Of a stretch of DNA of 55,578 nucleotides, positions 39,269 through 48,184 are shown in pieces; the stretch's first letter is position 1; each line of letters starts with the position of its first letter. The stretch comes from Actinocatenispora comari (GTDB lineage: Bacteria > Actinomycetota > Actinomycetes > Mycobacteriales > Micromonosporaceae), in assembly GCF_017312725.1 (NCBI RefSeq), contig NZ_BOPO01000038.1, positions 1 through 55,578 of the forward strand, given 5' to 3'. Below the pieces are notes generated by a model. The model made no database searches. It had not been told where the DNA came from and saw only the letters and a list, made by a program, of their open reading frames with translations. The position numbers and the translations under genes were made by a program.

Positions 39269-40510
39269 TCAGCTGGGGGAGACCGGGGAGGTGCTGCCGG
39301 TCGTGGCCAGCACCGGCGCCGGCGCCGGCGGGACCCGGCGGGCCAGCACCGTACCGAGCAGCACGACCACCCCACCGAAACCGGCCGCGGCGGCCGGGCC
39401 GAGGTGGTCCAGCAGCGCGCCGATCACCGGCGACAGCACCGCGCCGCCGGCCGTGGTGGCGGTGGTCATCCAGCCGAACGCCTCGCCCCGCCGGTCGTCC
39501 GGGGCGAGCGCGCCGAGCGCCGAGTTGGCCGCCGCGATCGCCGGCGCGATGGCGGTACCGCCGATCAGCAGCACCGCGGCCACCAGCAGCGGCGACGGGT
39601 GCGCCAGCACCGGCGGCAGTACCAGCGCCAGCAGCACCAGCCCGGCGGTGACCAGGCCGACCCGCAGCGGCAGCCGCTGCCCGCCACGGCCGGCGAGGAA
39701 CAGCCCGCCGACCCCGGAACCGATCGCCCAGACGGCGCCGAGCACCCCGGCCAGCGACGGCGTGCCGCGATCCCGGGCCCACGCCACCACCACCATGTCG
39801 CCCGCCGTCAGCGCGCCGACCAGCAGCGCCATCACCACCAGTACCGACACCAGGCCGGGGGAGCGCAGCACCGCGAACGGCGACTCGCGCCGGTGCTGCT
39901 CCGGCCGCTCCGCCGCCGGCCGGGTCTGCAGCCCGGACCGGTGCACCACCAGCGCGAAGCCGGCCGAACCGAGCAGCGCCAGTACCGCGCAGGCGCTGAC
40001 CGCCGCGCGTGCGCTGACCAGCGCCACCAGCAGTGCCGCGAGCATCGGCCCGACGACGAACAGCAGCTCCTGCAGCGTCGCCTCGGCCGCGTAGCTGGCC
40101 TCCCGCGCGGACGCGTCCGGCAGCCGGGACCACACCGACCGCGCCACCTGCCCGGCCGGCGGCTGCGACAGCCCGGCGAGGAACGCGAGTACCGGTGCGA
40201 GCGGCCACCACGCCGCCGGCAGCAGCGCCATCAGCCCGATGCCCGCGGCGTACCCGAAGCTGGTCAGCACGAGCAGCCGCGGCGCCGGCTTGCGGTCGAC
40301 CGAGCGGCCGCGCAGCGGGCCGCCGATGCCGCTGCCGACGATCAGCGCCGACGTCACGACGCCGGCCAGGGTGTAGGAGCCGGTCCAGCCGGCGACGAGG
40401 AACGTGATCGCCAGCGCCATGCCCGTCGCGTACAGCCTGGCCAGCAGCGACATCACCAGCAACAGCGGCAGGTGCGGGGTGGCGAGGATGCGACGGTAAG
40501 GGGCGAGCAC
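39269..40510 (-). CDS. MFS transporter
   Basis: A 413-residue protein with 12 hydrophobic segments: LPLLLVMSLLARLYATGMAL at the start, GPLRGRSVDRKPAPRLLVLT as the loop between helices 2 and 3, a central basic loop VHRSGLQTRPAAERPEQHRR, and the second half with ALLDHLGPAAAAGFGGVVVL. It resembles the common actinobacterial drug/efflux MFS proteins. Substrate unknown. The GTG start at 40510 has no clear ribosome site; no partner gene lies within 100 bases. Confidence 0.87.
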   Translation of the reverse strand: MLAPYRRILATPHLPLLLVMSLLARLYATGMALAITFLVAGWTGSYTLAGVVTSALIVGSGIGGPLRGRSVDRKPAPRLLVLTSFGYAAGIGLMALLPAAWWPLAPVLAFLAGLSQPPAGQVARSVWSRLPDASAREASYAAEATLQELLFVVGPMLAALLVALVSARAAVSACAVLALLGSAGFALVVHRSGLQTRPAAERPEQHRRESPFAVLRSPGLVSVLVVMALLVGALTAGDMVVVAWARDRGTPSLAGVLGAVWAIGSGVGGLFLAGRGGQRLPLRVGLVTAGLVLLALVLPPVLAHPSPLLVAAVLLIGGTAIAPAIAAANSALGALAPDDRRGEAFGWMTTATTAGGAVLSPVIGALLDHLGPAAAAGFGGVVVLLGTVLARRVPPAPAPVLATTGSTSPVSPS

Positions 40511-40627
40511 GCTACAGGTACTAACAGAGCGCGCTCGGCCGCCGCTACGAGTTTCCGGTCACAGGGCGCGGGGGCACGCCTGCGCTGCGTCGCTTCGTAC
40601 CGGATTCCGACGGCACCGCGGCACGGG

Positions 40628-41710
40628 TCAGAGGTTGGCCGCCCACTCCGACACCGCGTGCCGGGTCGGGTTGACGTCGGTCTCCCGGGTCGGGTGCACC
40701 CGGTTGGTCAGCAGCACCACGGTCAGCTTCCGGGCCTGGTCGACCACCAGCGACGTCCCGGTGAAACCGGTGTGCCCGAACGAGCCGGGCAGCGGCGCCA
40801 TGAAGTTGCCGTCGCCGATCCGCGCCCCGATGCCCTGCCGGTACCGGTTGGGCACGCTCGCCGGCAGCTGGTCGGTGCGCAACTGCTCGACGCTCTCCGG
40901 CTTGAGCACGGTGACCCCGTCGAGGGTGCCGTCGTGCCGCAGCAGCTCGCCGAACCGGGCCAGGTCGGCCGCGGTGGCGAACAGCCCGGCGTGCCCGGCG
41001 ACCCCGCCCAGCCCGTACGCGTTCTCGTCGTGCACCCGGCCGTGGATGATCCCGGTGGCGAGGTCGTCGCGTTCCTCGGCGGCGGCGATCCGCGGCAGCA
41101 GCGCCACCGAGGGGTTGAACCCGGTCTGGGTGAGCCCGAGTGGCCGGAGGATCCGATCCTCGATCAGCCCCTCCAGCCGCCGCCCGGTGACCAGCTCGGC
41201 CAGGAACCCGGCGGTCTGGTAACCGATGTCGGAGTACTCGAACGCGGTGCCCGGCTCGCGCACCGGCTCGGCGTCGAGCAGCAGCTGCCGCCGGGCACCG
41301 ACGAAGTCGGCCTCCCGCCAGACCGGCCGCCCGGGCCGGTATCCGCCGACGTGGGTGAGCAGCATCCGCAGCGTGGTGCGCTGCTTGACCCCGCCGCGGT
41401 ACTCGGCGAACCACCGGGCGACCGGCTCGTCCAGGTCGAGCAGCCCCTCCTCGACCAGCCCCAGCACGATCACCGCGGTGAACATCTTGGTGATCGAGGC
41501 GATGTCGTAGATGGTGTCGACCGTCGCCGGGATCCGGCGCCCCGGGGGCAGCAGGGAGAAGTCGCGGCTCGCGTACCGCACCGCCTCGCCGACCGCGGCC
41601 CGGCCGGCCACCTCGCCGTCGCGCAGCACCAGCGCCACCGCCGACGGGTACACCCCCGGCCCGGACTCGTCCGGCAGACCCGATTCCAGTACCGCCCGCA
41701 GCTCGCTCAC
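40628..41710 (-). CDS. serine hydrolase, class C beta-lactamase / penicillin-binding-like
   Basis: A 360-residue protein starting VSELRAVLESGLPDESGPGV. Motif 1 is TIYDIASITKMFTAVIV with S-x-x-K (S-I-T-K), motif 2 is TAFEYSDIGYQTAG (Y-S-D/N), and motif 3 is FGHTGFTGTSLVVD (H-T-G in place of K-T-G). This matches the esterase/beta-lactamase family AmpC-like proteins, many of which are D-amino-acid or ester hydrolases. No signal peptide is found, so it is intracellular. TAGTGT lies eight bases before the chosen GTG, pointing to a leaderless message; GTG 41722 is an alternative. It diverges from the aminotransferase gene. Confidence 0.85.
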   Translation of the reverse strand: MSELRAVLESGLPDESGPGVYPSAVALVLRDGEVAGRAAVGEAVRYASRDFSLLPPGRRIPATVDTIYDIASITKMFTAVIVLGLVEEGLLDLDEPVARWFAEYRGGVKQRTTLRMLLTHVGGYRPGRPVWREADFVGARRQLLLDAEPVREPGTAFEYSDIGYQTAGFLAELVTGRRLEGLIEDRILRPLGLTQTGFNPSVALLPRIAAAEERDDLATGIIHGRVHDENAYGLGGVAGHAGLFATAADLARFGELLRHDGTLDGVTVLKPESVEQLRTDQLPASVPNRYRQGIGARIGDGNFMAPLPGSFGHTGFTGTSLVVDQARKLTVVLLTNRVHPTRETDVNPTRHAVSEWAANL

Positions 41711-41843
41711 GCCAGCCGACACTACGTGGGCGGGGCACGCCGCTCGGTCCGGACCCGGGTGGTGGGCGCCCGCGTGATCCGCATGGTGAGCGGCAGACAG
41801 GGCGTGCGTTGCAGCCGGTGACCGGGCGCCTAACCTTGTCGGC

Positions 41844-42926
41844 ATGGCCGACACCATTTCGTTCGCACGTGGAGCCCCGTCCCTGGACATCGTGGATGTC
41901 GAGGGCCTGAAGCAGGCAGCGGTCCGAGCCTTCGACAGCGATCCCGGCGGCCTCACGGCGTACGGGACCTCCGTCGGCTACCTGCCGCTGCGCAAGTGGA
42001 TCGCCGACAAGCACGGTGTCGCCCCGGAGCAGGTGCTCGTCACCAACGGCTCGCTGCAGGCCGACGCGTTCCTGTTCGACCTGCTGGTCCAGCCGGACAG
42101 CGACGTGGTGGTGGAGCGGCCGACGTACGACCGGACCCTGCTCGGGCTGCGCAACCGGCGCGGGAACCTGCACCCGGTGACCGTCGACGACGAGGGCATC
42201 GACGTCGACGAGCTGGCCCGGCTGCTCGCCGGCGGGGTGCGACCGGTGCTCGCGCACATCATCCCGAACTTCCAGAACCCGGCCGGGGTCACGCTGTCCG
42301 CGCCGCGCCGGGAGCGGCTGCTGGAGCTGGCCCGGGAGTACGACTTCACGATCTTCGAGGACGACCCGTACCTGGACATCCGGTTCGCCGGTGATCCACT
42401 GCCCACGATGCGGGAACTCGACCGGGACGACCGCGTCGTGTACGCGTCGTCGTTCACCAAGACGGTGTGCCCGGGGCTGCGGGTCGGGTACCTGGTGGGG
42501 CCGGCGGCGACGATCGCGAAGATCGCCAAGGTGGCCACCAACACCTACATCTCGCCGAGCATGGTCGCGCAGGGCATCGTCTACCAGTTCGCCACCTCCG
42601 GTGCCATCGACGCGTCGATCAAGACGGTCCGCGCGGCGCTGTCCGAGCGGGTGAACCTGCTGGCCGACGCGCTGCACAAGTACCTGCCGGAGGCGCGGTT
42701 CACGGTGCCGGACGGCGGCTACTTCCTCTGGGTCGAGTTCCCGGACAGCGTGGACGTGGCCAAGGTGGCACCGGCCGCCGCCGAGCGCGGGGTCGCCGTG
42801 GTCAAGGGCAGCGACTTCCTGCTGGAGGGCGGCCAGCACGCGCTGCGGCTGGCCTACTCGGCGGTCACTACGGACCAGATCGACGAGGGCGTGCGCCGGC
42901 TCGCCGAGGCGGTCCACGCGGGCTGA
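41844..42926 (+). CDS. PLP-dependent aminotransferase (2-aminoadipate/MocR-like class)
   Basis: A 360-residue fold-type I aminotransferase: ISFARGAPSLDIVDVEGLKQ, LTAYGTSVGYLPLRKWIADK, VLVTNGSLQADAFLFDLLVQ, AHIIPNFQNPAGVTLSAPRR, FTIFEDDPYLDIRF, and VVYASSFTKTVCPGLRVGYL with the PLP-binding Lys. The last sections (DGGYFLWVEFPDSVDVAKVA) match the 2-aminoadipate aminotransferase group related to MocR proteins without the GntR domain. TAACCT at 41831-41836 is seven bases from the ATG. Substrate unknown, probably an aromatic or aminoadipate-type amino acid. Confidence 0.9.
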   Translation: MADTISFARGAPSLDIVDVEGLKQAAVRAFDSDPGGLTAYGTSVGYLPLRKWIADKHGVAPEQVLVTNGSLQADAFLFDLLVQPDSDVVVERPTYDRTLLGLRNRRGNLHPVTVDDEGIDVDELARLLAGGVRPVLAHIIPNFQNPAGVTLSAPRRERLLELAREYDFTIFEDDPYLDIRFAGDPLPTMRELDRDDRVVYASSFTKTVCPGLRVGYLVGPAATIAKIAKVATNTYISPSMVAQGIVYQFATSGAIDASIKTVRAALSERVNLLADALHKYLPEARFTVPDGGYFLWVEFPDSVDVAKVAPAAAERGVAVVKGSDFLLEGGQHALRLAYSAVTTDQIDEGVRRLAEAVHAG

Positions 42927-43582
42927 CGACCGGCCTGGACGAAGGCAGGGCGTGTCCCGAGGTCGGCCGGTCGTTCGCGGCCGGCAGCCTCCGGGGCGCG
43001 CCCTGTCGCCGTCGGTACAGCCACTGTCAAACGTCCAGATCGTGGGAGAGTGACGCTGGGAACGGCGTCGCTTTTGCGACATGGCGCAAACCCGCCAACT
43101 GCAAAGCGTTCCCTGGCCGGCGGGGCCGTCCTAGATTGGCGACGGCCGCCGTCCGTGAGCATCAACTTGCGGAGTGGCGCATAAAGGCTTTACCCCCGCC
43201 CCCGGAGGCGCCGGGTGGAGTCACCGGCTGAACCCCCCGTAGCCGGTGGCCCACCCGGCGCCTCGCTTAATGTCCGGGCCACGCCACGCCGAGCCACCGC
43301 GGCGGCGCTGCGGCCCACCGCGCCGGCCGCTCGGTTCGCCGCTCGCGAGGTATCCTGCCGCCCAGCAGCGCGACCGGTGACCGGCCACACGGCGCCGCGT
43401 CGGTCGGCGATCTGCCCCTGGTAGTACAGTTTCCTGCGGACCCGCCGAGAGTGTGCGCGCTCTCCTGGGCATTTCTTGTGAGTTCGTGAGCCGGACGTTT
43501 TCGGCGACCAGACTGGGAGGACCCGCGGCAGCACTGTGCCCGGACATCGGCCGCTGCCGTGCAGGCGGAAAGGGGGCGGACG
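42927..43582. other. long untranslated region upstream of corA
   Basis: 656 bases without a credible gene. It holds a large two-stage hairpin (43206-43263), a small hairpin GAGAGTGTGCGCGCTCTC near 43450, and the ribosome site GGAAAGGGGGCGG at 43567-43579. Frames on both strands have poor codon use. A leader that responds to Mg is conceivable, but I see none of the conserved core of the known M-box or other riboswitches. Confidence 0.55.
43206..43263. terminator. large two-stage hairpin, terminator or RNA structure
   Basis: Outer arms of 13 bases (AGGCGCCGGGTGG and its complement) enclose an inner pair of 8 bases (CACCGGCT / AGCCGGTG) and an 11-base loop, both perfect. The inner and outer stems are separated by 3 and 2 bases only, so this is one continuous, very stable structure. 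It lies 280 bases after the aminotransferase stop and 320 before corA. Terminator for the former or leader structure for the latter are both possible. Confidence 0.75.
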
Positions 43583-44713
43583 ATGGCATATCAGCACCGA
43601 GGAAACGGTCGTGGGCTGAGTCGGGCGTTCAGCGCTCCCGTCCGCGCCGTGTCGAAGGTCCTGCCCCGCACGACGTCGAGCGTCACCCCACCGCGGCCGC
43701 CGTCCCGGCCCGAGCGCAGCTCCATCGTCGACTGCGGGCTGTACGTCCAGGGGGTGCGCCAGCCCGGTGAGTGGGACTACCGGGACGCGCTGGCGGCGGC
43801 TCTGGAGCGCGACGACGCGTTCGTGTGGCTCGGCCTGCACGAGCCGGACGTGGACGAGTTCGCCGACATCGCGCAGACCTTCGACCTGCACGAACTCGCG
43901 GTCGAGGACGCGGTCAAGTCCTACCAGCGCCCCAAGGTCGAGCGGTACGGCGAGATCACCTTCGTCGCCGTCCGCACCGCGCGGTACGTCGAGCACGCCG
44001 AGCTGACCGAGACCAGCGAGGTGGTCGAGACCGGAGCCGTGATGCTGTTCATCTCCCCGCACTTCGTCATCACCGTGCGGCACGGCGACGCGTGCCGGCT
44101 CAGCCCGGTCCGGCAGGAGCTGGAGACGAAGGAGGAGCTGCTCGCGCAGGGGCCGTGGGCGGTGTTCCACGCCGTCGTCGACCGGATCGTCGACCTCTAC
44201 CTCGACGTCGCGTCCGAGATGGAACAGGACATCGACGAGGTCGAGGCGAGCGTGTTCAGCCGCGCCGGCGACGACCGGGTCCAGCGCATCTACCAGCTCA
44301 AGCGCGAGCTGGTGGAGTTCAAGCGGTCCGTCGTGCCGCTGGCCCGCCCGCTGAACGCGCTGGTCAGCGGCCGGATCCCGGGGGTGCCGAGCGAGATCCG
44401 GCGATACATCCGGGACGTGGCCGACCACCTCTCCCGCACGGTCGAGCAGGTGGTCACGTTCGACGATCTGATCAACTCGATCCTGCAGGCCCGGCTGGCG
44501 CAGCTGTCGGTCGACATGAACAACGACATGCGCAAGATCGCCGCCTGGGCCGCCATCCTGGCGGTGCCGACCGCGATCGCCGGCATCTACGGCATGAACT
44601 TCACTCACATGCCGGAGCTGCACTGGATGTTCAGCTATCCGGTCGTGGTCGCGTTGATGCTCGGCATCTGCGTCGGGCTGTACCGCATCTTCCGCCGCTC
44701 CGGCTGGCTCTGA
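43583..44713 (+). CDS. corA: CorA-family Mg2+ channel
   Basis: A 376-residue CorA: cytosolic domain with FVWLGLHEPDVDEFADIAQT, LHELAVEDAVKSYQRPKVER, and a long coiled helix (VFSRAGDDRVQRIYQLKREL to RPLNALVSGRI). Two C-terminal helices follow (IAAWAAILAVPTAIAGIYGM, VVVALMLGICVGLYRIF), with the ion-selectivity YGMNF at residues 336-340 (GMN at 337-339) between them. It takes up Mg2+ in the plasma membrane as a pentamer. A 45-residue basic N-terminal extension precedes the domain. Ribosome site GGAAAGGGGG. Confidence 0.95.
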   Translation: MAYQHRGNGRGLSRAFSAPVRAVSKVLPRTTSSVTPPRPPSRPERSSIVDCGLYVQGVRQPGEWDYRDALAAALERDDAFVWLGLHEPDVDEFADIAQTFDLHELAVEDAVKSYQRPKVERYGEITFVAVRTARYVEHAELTETSEVVETGAVMLFISPHFVITVRHGDACRLSPVRQELETKEELLAQGPWAVFHAVVDRIVDLYLDVASEMEQDIDEVEASVFSRAGDDRVQRIYQLKRELVEFKRSVVPLARPLNALVSGRIPGVPSEIRRYIRDVADHLSRTVEQVVTFDDLINSILQARLAQLSVDMNNDMRKIAAWAAILAVPTAIAGIYGMNFTHMPELHWMFSYPVVVALMLGICVGLYRIFRRSGWL

Positions 44714-44819
44714 CCCCGCGCGGGCCGGCTCTTCCGCCGCTCTCAGACTCCGGGCGGGCCGGCTCTGGCCCGCCCGGGTTGGCGCTGACCCCGCGGGCCG
44801 GCTCTGGCCCCGCGGACGG

Positions 44820-44854
44820 CACCGCTCCGCTCCCGGTACGAGAGCGGAGCGGTG
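44820..44854. terminator. hairpin terminator between converging genes
   Basis: Perfect 13-base arms (CACCGCTCCGCTC and complement) with a nine-base loop lie between corA (+) and the 44865-45614 gene (-). Just left, GGGCCGGCTCTGGCCC-like segments repeat three times (44750-44815), which may be remnants of duplicated terminator DNA. Confidence 0.75.
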
Positions 44855-44864
44855 CGGTGACCCG

Positions 44865-45614
44865 TCAGGCCTTGTGGCCGTTGCTGCGTGCCTCGGTGGC
44901 CCGGCTGGCCTTCGCGCCGTTCTTCGCCGCGTCCGCCACCGCGGACTTGGCACTGTCGGCCGCGTCCGCCGGCTTCTCCTTGTCGGCGTCGGTCTTGCCG
45001 GACTCGGCGTTCTCCGTGGCGCGTTCCCGCGCCTCGGCGAACACGCTGCTCGGCTCGGCGAACTCGTGCTCCGGCTCGTACTCGTCCCAGTTGGCGGTGG
45101 ACCGCCGGGACACGACGGCCGCGACCGTACCGACCGCGAGGCCGAGCGCCACCGCGCCCACCACCCACGGCCAGCGACGACGCCGCTGGTTGCCGGTGGC
45201 CGCGGCACGAGCCTTGTCGAGCTTCTTGCCGGCCTTCTTGCGCGCCTTGCCGGCCTTCTTGCCGGCCGCCTTGCGCGCCTCCTCGGTCGAGCGCCGGGCA
45301 CTGTCGGCCGCGGCCGTCACCACCGGTGCCACCGCCTGAACGGTGGTGTCCCAGGACTTGCCCACCGCGCTACGGGCCGCCTCGACCCGCGGCGACATGG
45401 CGCCCCGGGCCGCGTCGAGCCGCGGCGCGAGTGCCTCGCGGGCGGCGTCGACCCGGGGGCTGAGCGCCACCCGTGCCGTGTCGACCCGCGGAGCCACCGC
45501 TTCCGCCGCGCGCTCGGCGGCGATCACGGCCGCCGACCGCAGGTGCCCGAGCCCGTCCGTCACTTCGTTTCCGAACTGCTGTGCACGTGTCTTCTCCGCA
45601 CGACCCAGCGACAC
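44865..45614 (-). CDS. membrane protein with apolipoprotein-like 11-residue repeats (DUF5324-like)
   Basis: A 249-residue protein starting VSLGRAEKTRAQQFGNEVTD after GGGAGG. Residues 30-90 form 11-residue helical repeats (SPRVDAAREAL, APRLDAARGAM, SPRVEAARSAV), followed by a Lys/Ala-rich stretch (EEARKAAGKKAGKARKKAGK), one membrane helix (WPWVVGAVALGLAVGTVAAV), and an acidic/Lys-rich tail ending ARSNGHKA. This matches the DUF5324-type protein that in Streptomyces sits beside ppiA (recalled). The repeats could bind lipid or the membrane surface. It diverges from ppiA. Confidence 0.75.
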   Translation of the reverse strand: MSLGRAEKTRAQQFGNEVTDGLGHLRSAAVIAAERAAEAVAPRVDTARVALSPRVDAAREALAPRLDAARGAMSPRVEAARSAVGKSWDTTVQAVAPVVTAAADSARRSTEEARKAAGKKAGKARKKAGKKLDKARAAATGNQRRRRWPWVVGAVALGLAVGTVAAVVSRRSTANWDEYEPEHEFAEPSSVFAEARERATENAESGKTDADKEKPADAADSAKSAVADAAKNGAKASRATEARSNGHKA

Positions 45615-45773
45615 TGTGTCCCACCTCCCGTGAGTACTACCCGCCCATCCTCCCTGTTCCCCTACCCCCGTACCGGCCAAACGACAGCATGCGACGATTG
45701 CGTGATTGGCCACCCGCCGTGGCCCGCCGCGGGGGCGACAGGGCCACCCGGACAGCACCACAAGGAGACTCAG

Positions 45774-46298
45774 ATGGCTGAGAAGCTGTACGCGACGTTG
45801 CAGACCAATGCCGGCCCGATCAAGGTCGAGCTGTTCCCGAACCACGCGCCCAAGACGGTGAAGAACTTCGTCGGGCTCGCCGACGGCTCCCAGGAGTGGA
45901 CCGACCCGGCGACCGGGCAGCCGGGCCAGGGGCCGCTGTACAACGGGACGATCTTCCACCGGGTGATCGACGGGTTCATGATCCAGGGCGGCGACCCGCT
46001 GGGTAAGGGGTTCGGCGGCCCGGGCTACAAGTTCGGCGACGAGTTCCACCCGGAGCTGCAGTTCGACCGGAAGTACCTGCTGGCGATGGCGAACTCGGGG
46101 CCGAACACGAACGGTTCGCAGTTCTTCATCACCGTCGCGCCGACGAGCTGGCTGAACAACAAGCACACCATCTTCGGTGCCGTCGACGACCCGGCGTCGC
46201 AGCAGGTCGTGGACCAGATCGCGACCACCAAGACCGGCGCGCAGGACAAGCCGGTCGAGGACATCGTGATCGAGCGCATCGACATCACCCAGGAATAA
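45774..46298 (+). CDS. ppiA: peptidyl-prolyl cis-trans isomerase, cyclophilin type
   Basis: A 174-residue cyclophilin: YATLQTNAGPIKVELFPNHA, PKTVKNFVGLADGSQEW, YNGTIFHRVIDGFMIQGGDP (active-site R and F), PGYKFGDEFHPELQFD, YLLAMANSGPNTNGSQFFIT and the VAPTSWLNNKHTIFGAV loop with Trp and His. No signal peptide, so cytosolic. It speeds proline isomerisation in folding. The place next to the rhomboid and PH-domain genes is the conserved origin-proximal ppiA locus of actinobacteria. Ribosome site AAGGAGAC. Confidence 0.95.
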   Translation: MAEKLYATLQTNAGPIKVELFPNHAPKTVKNFVGLADGSQEWTDPATGQPGQGPLYNGTIFHRVIDGFMIQGGDPLGKGFGGPGYKFGDEFHPELQFDRKYLLAMANSGPNTNGSQFFITVAPTSWLNNKHTIFGAVDDPASQQVVDQIATTKTGAQDKPVEDIVIERIDITQE

Positions 46299-46317
46299 CC
46301 GGTACGCAACACCGCAG

Positions 46318-46348
46318 ACCGGGCGGCCGAGCGGTTCGGCCGCCCGGT
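46318..46348 (+). terminator. hairpin terminator after ppiA
   Basis: Perfect 13-base arms (ACCGGGCGGCCGA and complement) with a five-base loop, 20 bases after the ppiA stop. No T-run. Confidence 0.75.
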
Positions 46349-46433
46349 GCGGCATGCTTGAGGCCCGGCACCGGCCCCCCGGCAGCAGCTGCGTGGGCGC
46401 GGCGCGGGTCCAGCAGGCACGGAAGGGCGCTCG

Positions 46434-47327
46434 ATGACCGAACCGCAGACCACCGGCAGTCCGACCGTCCCGGTCTGCTACCGGCACCCGGGCCGGGAGA
46501 CGTACGTCCGGTGCGTGCGCTGCAACCGCCCGATCTGCCCGGACTGCATGAACGCCGCCTCGGTCGGCTTCCAGTGCCCGGAATGCGTCGCCCAGGGCAA
46601 ACGTACCGTTCGGCAGCCGCAGGGTGCGTTCGGCGGCAGCCACCGCGCCGGCGACCGCGGGTACGCCACGATCACCCTGATCGCCGTCAACGTCCTGGTG
46701 TACGTGCTGATCCTGGTCGGCGGTGGCCTCGGCGCGGCGATCGGCAGCGGCAGCAGCTTCCTCGCCGGCGCCACCACCGGGCTGGAGCTCAAGCTCGGAG
46801 TCTTCTCCCCGGCCATCGCCGACGGCCAGTACTACCGGCTGATCACGGCGATGTTCGTGCACTTCAGCATCCTGCACATCGCGATGAACATGTACGTGCT
46901 GTGGGTGCTCGGCCGCTACCTGGAACGCGCGCTCGGCCCGGCCCGGTTCGTCGCGCTCTACTTCATCGCCGGCATCGGCGGCAACGTCGCCTGCTACCTG
47001 TTCACCGACCGCACCCTGTCCGGCGGCGCCTCGACCGCGGTGTTCGGGCTGTTCGCGGCGATGTTCTTCGTCAACCGCAAGCTGAACCTGTCCAGCTCCA
47101 GCGTGGTCGTGCTGATCGTGATCAACCTGGTCTTCAGCTTCCTGGTGCCGGGCATCTCGATCATCGGGCACATCGGCGGCCTGATCACCGGCGGCGTCCT
47201 CGGCCTCGGCCTCGCGTACGCACCGAGGTCGGCCCGCACCCCGGTGCAGATCGCGGTACTCGGCGGCGTCCTGCTGGTGTTGATCCTGCTCACCGTGGGC
47301 AGAACCGCCCAACTGCTGACCGCGTAG
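46434..47327 (+). CDS. rhomboid-family intramembrane protease with N-terminal zinc finger
   Basis: A 297-residue protein. Residues 14-55 form a B-box-like zinc finger (CYRHPGRETYVRCVRCNRPI, CPDCMNAASVGFQCPECVAQ). Then come six to seven helices: VLVYVLILVGGGLGAAI, RLITAMFVHFSILHIAMNMY, the helix with catalytic Ser in SGGASTAVFGLFAAMFF, LIVINLVFSFLVPGI and IIGHIGGLITGGVLGLGL with the catalytic His. The catalytic segment reads G-A-S-T rather than G-x-S-G, a form I recall from actinobacterial rhomboids. It should cleave membrane protein helices; its partner is unknown. Lies in the conserved ppiA block. Confidence 0.9.
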   Translation: MTEPQTTGSPTVPVCYRHPGRETYVRCVRCNRPICPDCMNAASVGFQCPECVAQGKRTVRQPQGAFGGSHRAGDRGYATITLIAVNVLVYVLILVGGGLGAAIGSGSSFLAGATTGLELKLGVFSPAIADGQYYRLITAMFVHFSILHIAMNMYVLWVLGRYLERALGPARFVALYFIAGIGGNVACYLFTDRTLSGGASTAVFGLFAAMFFVNRKLNLSSSSVVVLIVINLVFSFLVPGISIIGHIGGLITGGVLGLGLAYAPRSARTPVQIAVLGGVLLVLILLTVGRTAQLLTA

Positions 47328-47366
47328 CAAGCACCCTGCCGCCGGCGCCGGCCGGCGCGCCGGAGC

Positions 47367-48089
47367 TCAGGCGGTCGGGCGCAGCGCGGCGAGCTGTCGG
47401 ACCACGTCGGCGCAGTCGGCGCCGCCGAGCTGGGTGCGACCGAACAGGTGCAGTTCGGTGTCGCAGTCGATCTCCACCAGCTCGGACCGGATGCCGCGGC
47501 GGGACCGGCGGTCGACCCGGATGCGTTCCACCTCCGACCACGGCACCCGGTGGTGGCCCAGGACGCCCCGCACGGTCACGCCCTCCCGGTCGGCGGCCAG
47601 CGAGACGGACAGCACCAGGTCGCGCAGGGCCAGCGCGGCGAGCACCACGGCACCGGCCAGCCCGATCGCCAGCCCGACCCGGTCGGTACGCCCAGCCCAG
47701 AGCCCGGCGCCGACGAACGCCACCGCCCCGACGCCCTTCAGCACCGTGGCCGCGGGGCGCACCCGCCACTCGACCCGGTCCGGCGTCGGGGTGGCGTCGT
47801 GCGGAACCGTCGACCGGTCCGACCGACCGGTCTCGTCCGCCCAGCTCGGCGCGTCGGCGCCGTCCGACCAGCCCGGCCCGTCGGCGTCGCCTGACCAGCC
47901 GGGCGCATCGGGGTCGCCGGACCAGGCTGGCGTGCCGGGATCGTCCGGACGGTGCGGTGCGCCGGTGTCCGGAGGCGGCGGTGCCGCCGGCCGGAGCGAA
48001 CCCGCTCGGTCGGCCGGCGTCGTCTCGTCCCCGTCCGGGTCGCCCGGCGCCGCGCGCCGCACCCCGAACGACTCCGCTCCGCTGTCCAT
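47367..48089 (-). CDS. membrane-anchored PH-domain protein
   Basis: A 240-residue protein with an acidic, Pro-rich N-terminal half containing tryptophan repeats (PAWSGDPDAPGWSGD, then GPGWSDGADAPSWAD), two membrane helices (TVLKGVGAVAFVGAGLWAGR, VGLAIGLAGAVVLAALAL) and a C-terminal bacterial PH domain (DREGVTVRGVLGHHRVPWSE then RIRVDRRSRRGIRSELVEID). It corresponds by place and build to the PH-domain protein next to crgA in mycobacteria (Rv0010c position). Function unknown. The gene converges on the rhomboid gene. Confidence 0.85.
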   Translation of the reverse strand: MDSGAESFGVRRAAPGDPDGDETTPADRAGSLRPAAPPPPDTGAPHRPDDPGTPAWSGDPDAPGWSGDADGPGWSDGADAPSWADETGRSDRSTVPHDATPTPDRVEWRVRPAATVLKGVGAVAFVGAGLWAGRTDRVGLAIGLAGAVVLAALALRDLVLSVSLAADREGVTVRGVLGHHRVPWSEVERIRVDRRSRRGIRSELVEIDCDTELHLFGRTQLGGADCADVVRQLAALRPTA

Positions 48090-48184
48090 CCGCCCAGTCT
48101 GCCCGCCCGCCGGTACGCCGGCCACACCCGCGGCGCGGCGCGGCCCGCGGTACGCTTCGGGCAAAGGCTACCGGGGAGTAACAG

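Noticed and set aside
42927-43582. Known Mg riboswitch (M-box) ahead of corA
   Set aside because: I could not find the conserved M-box core. Only generic GC-rich hairpins are seen.
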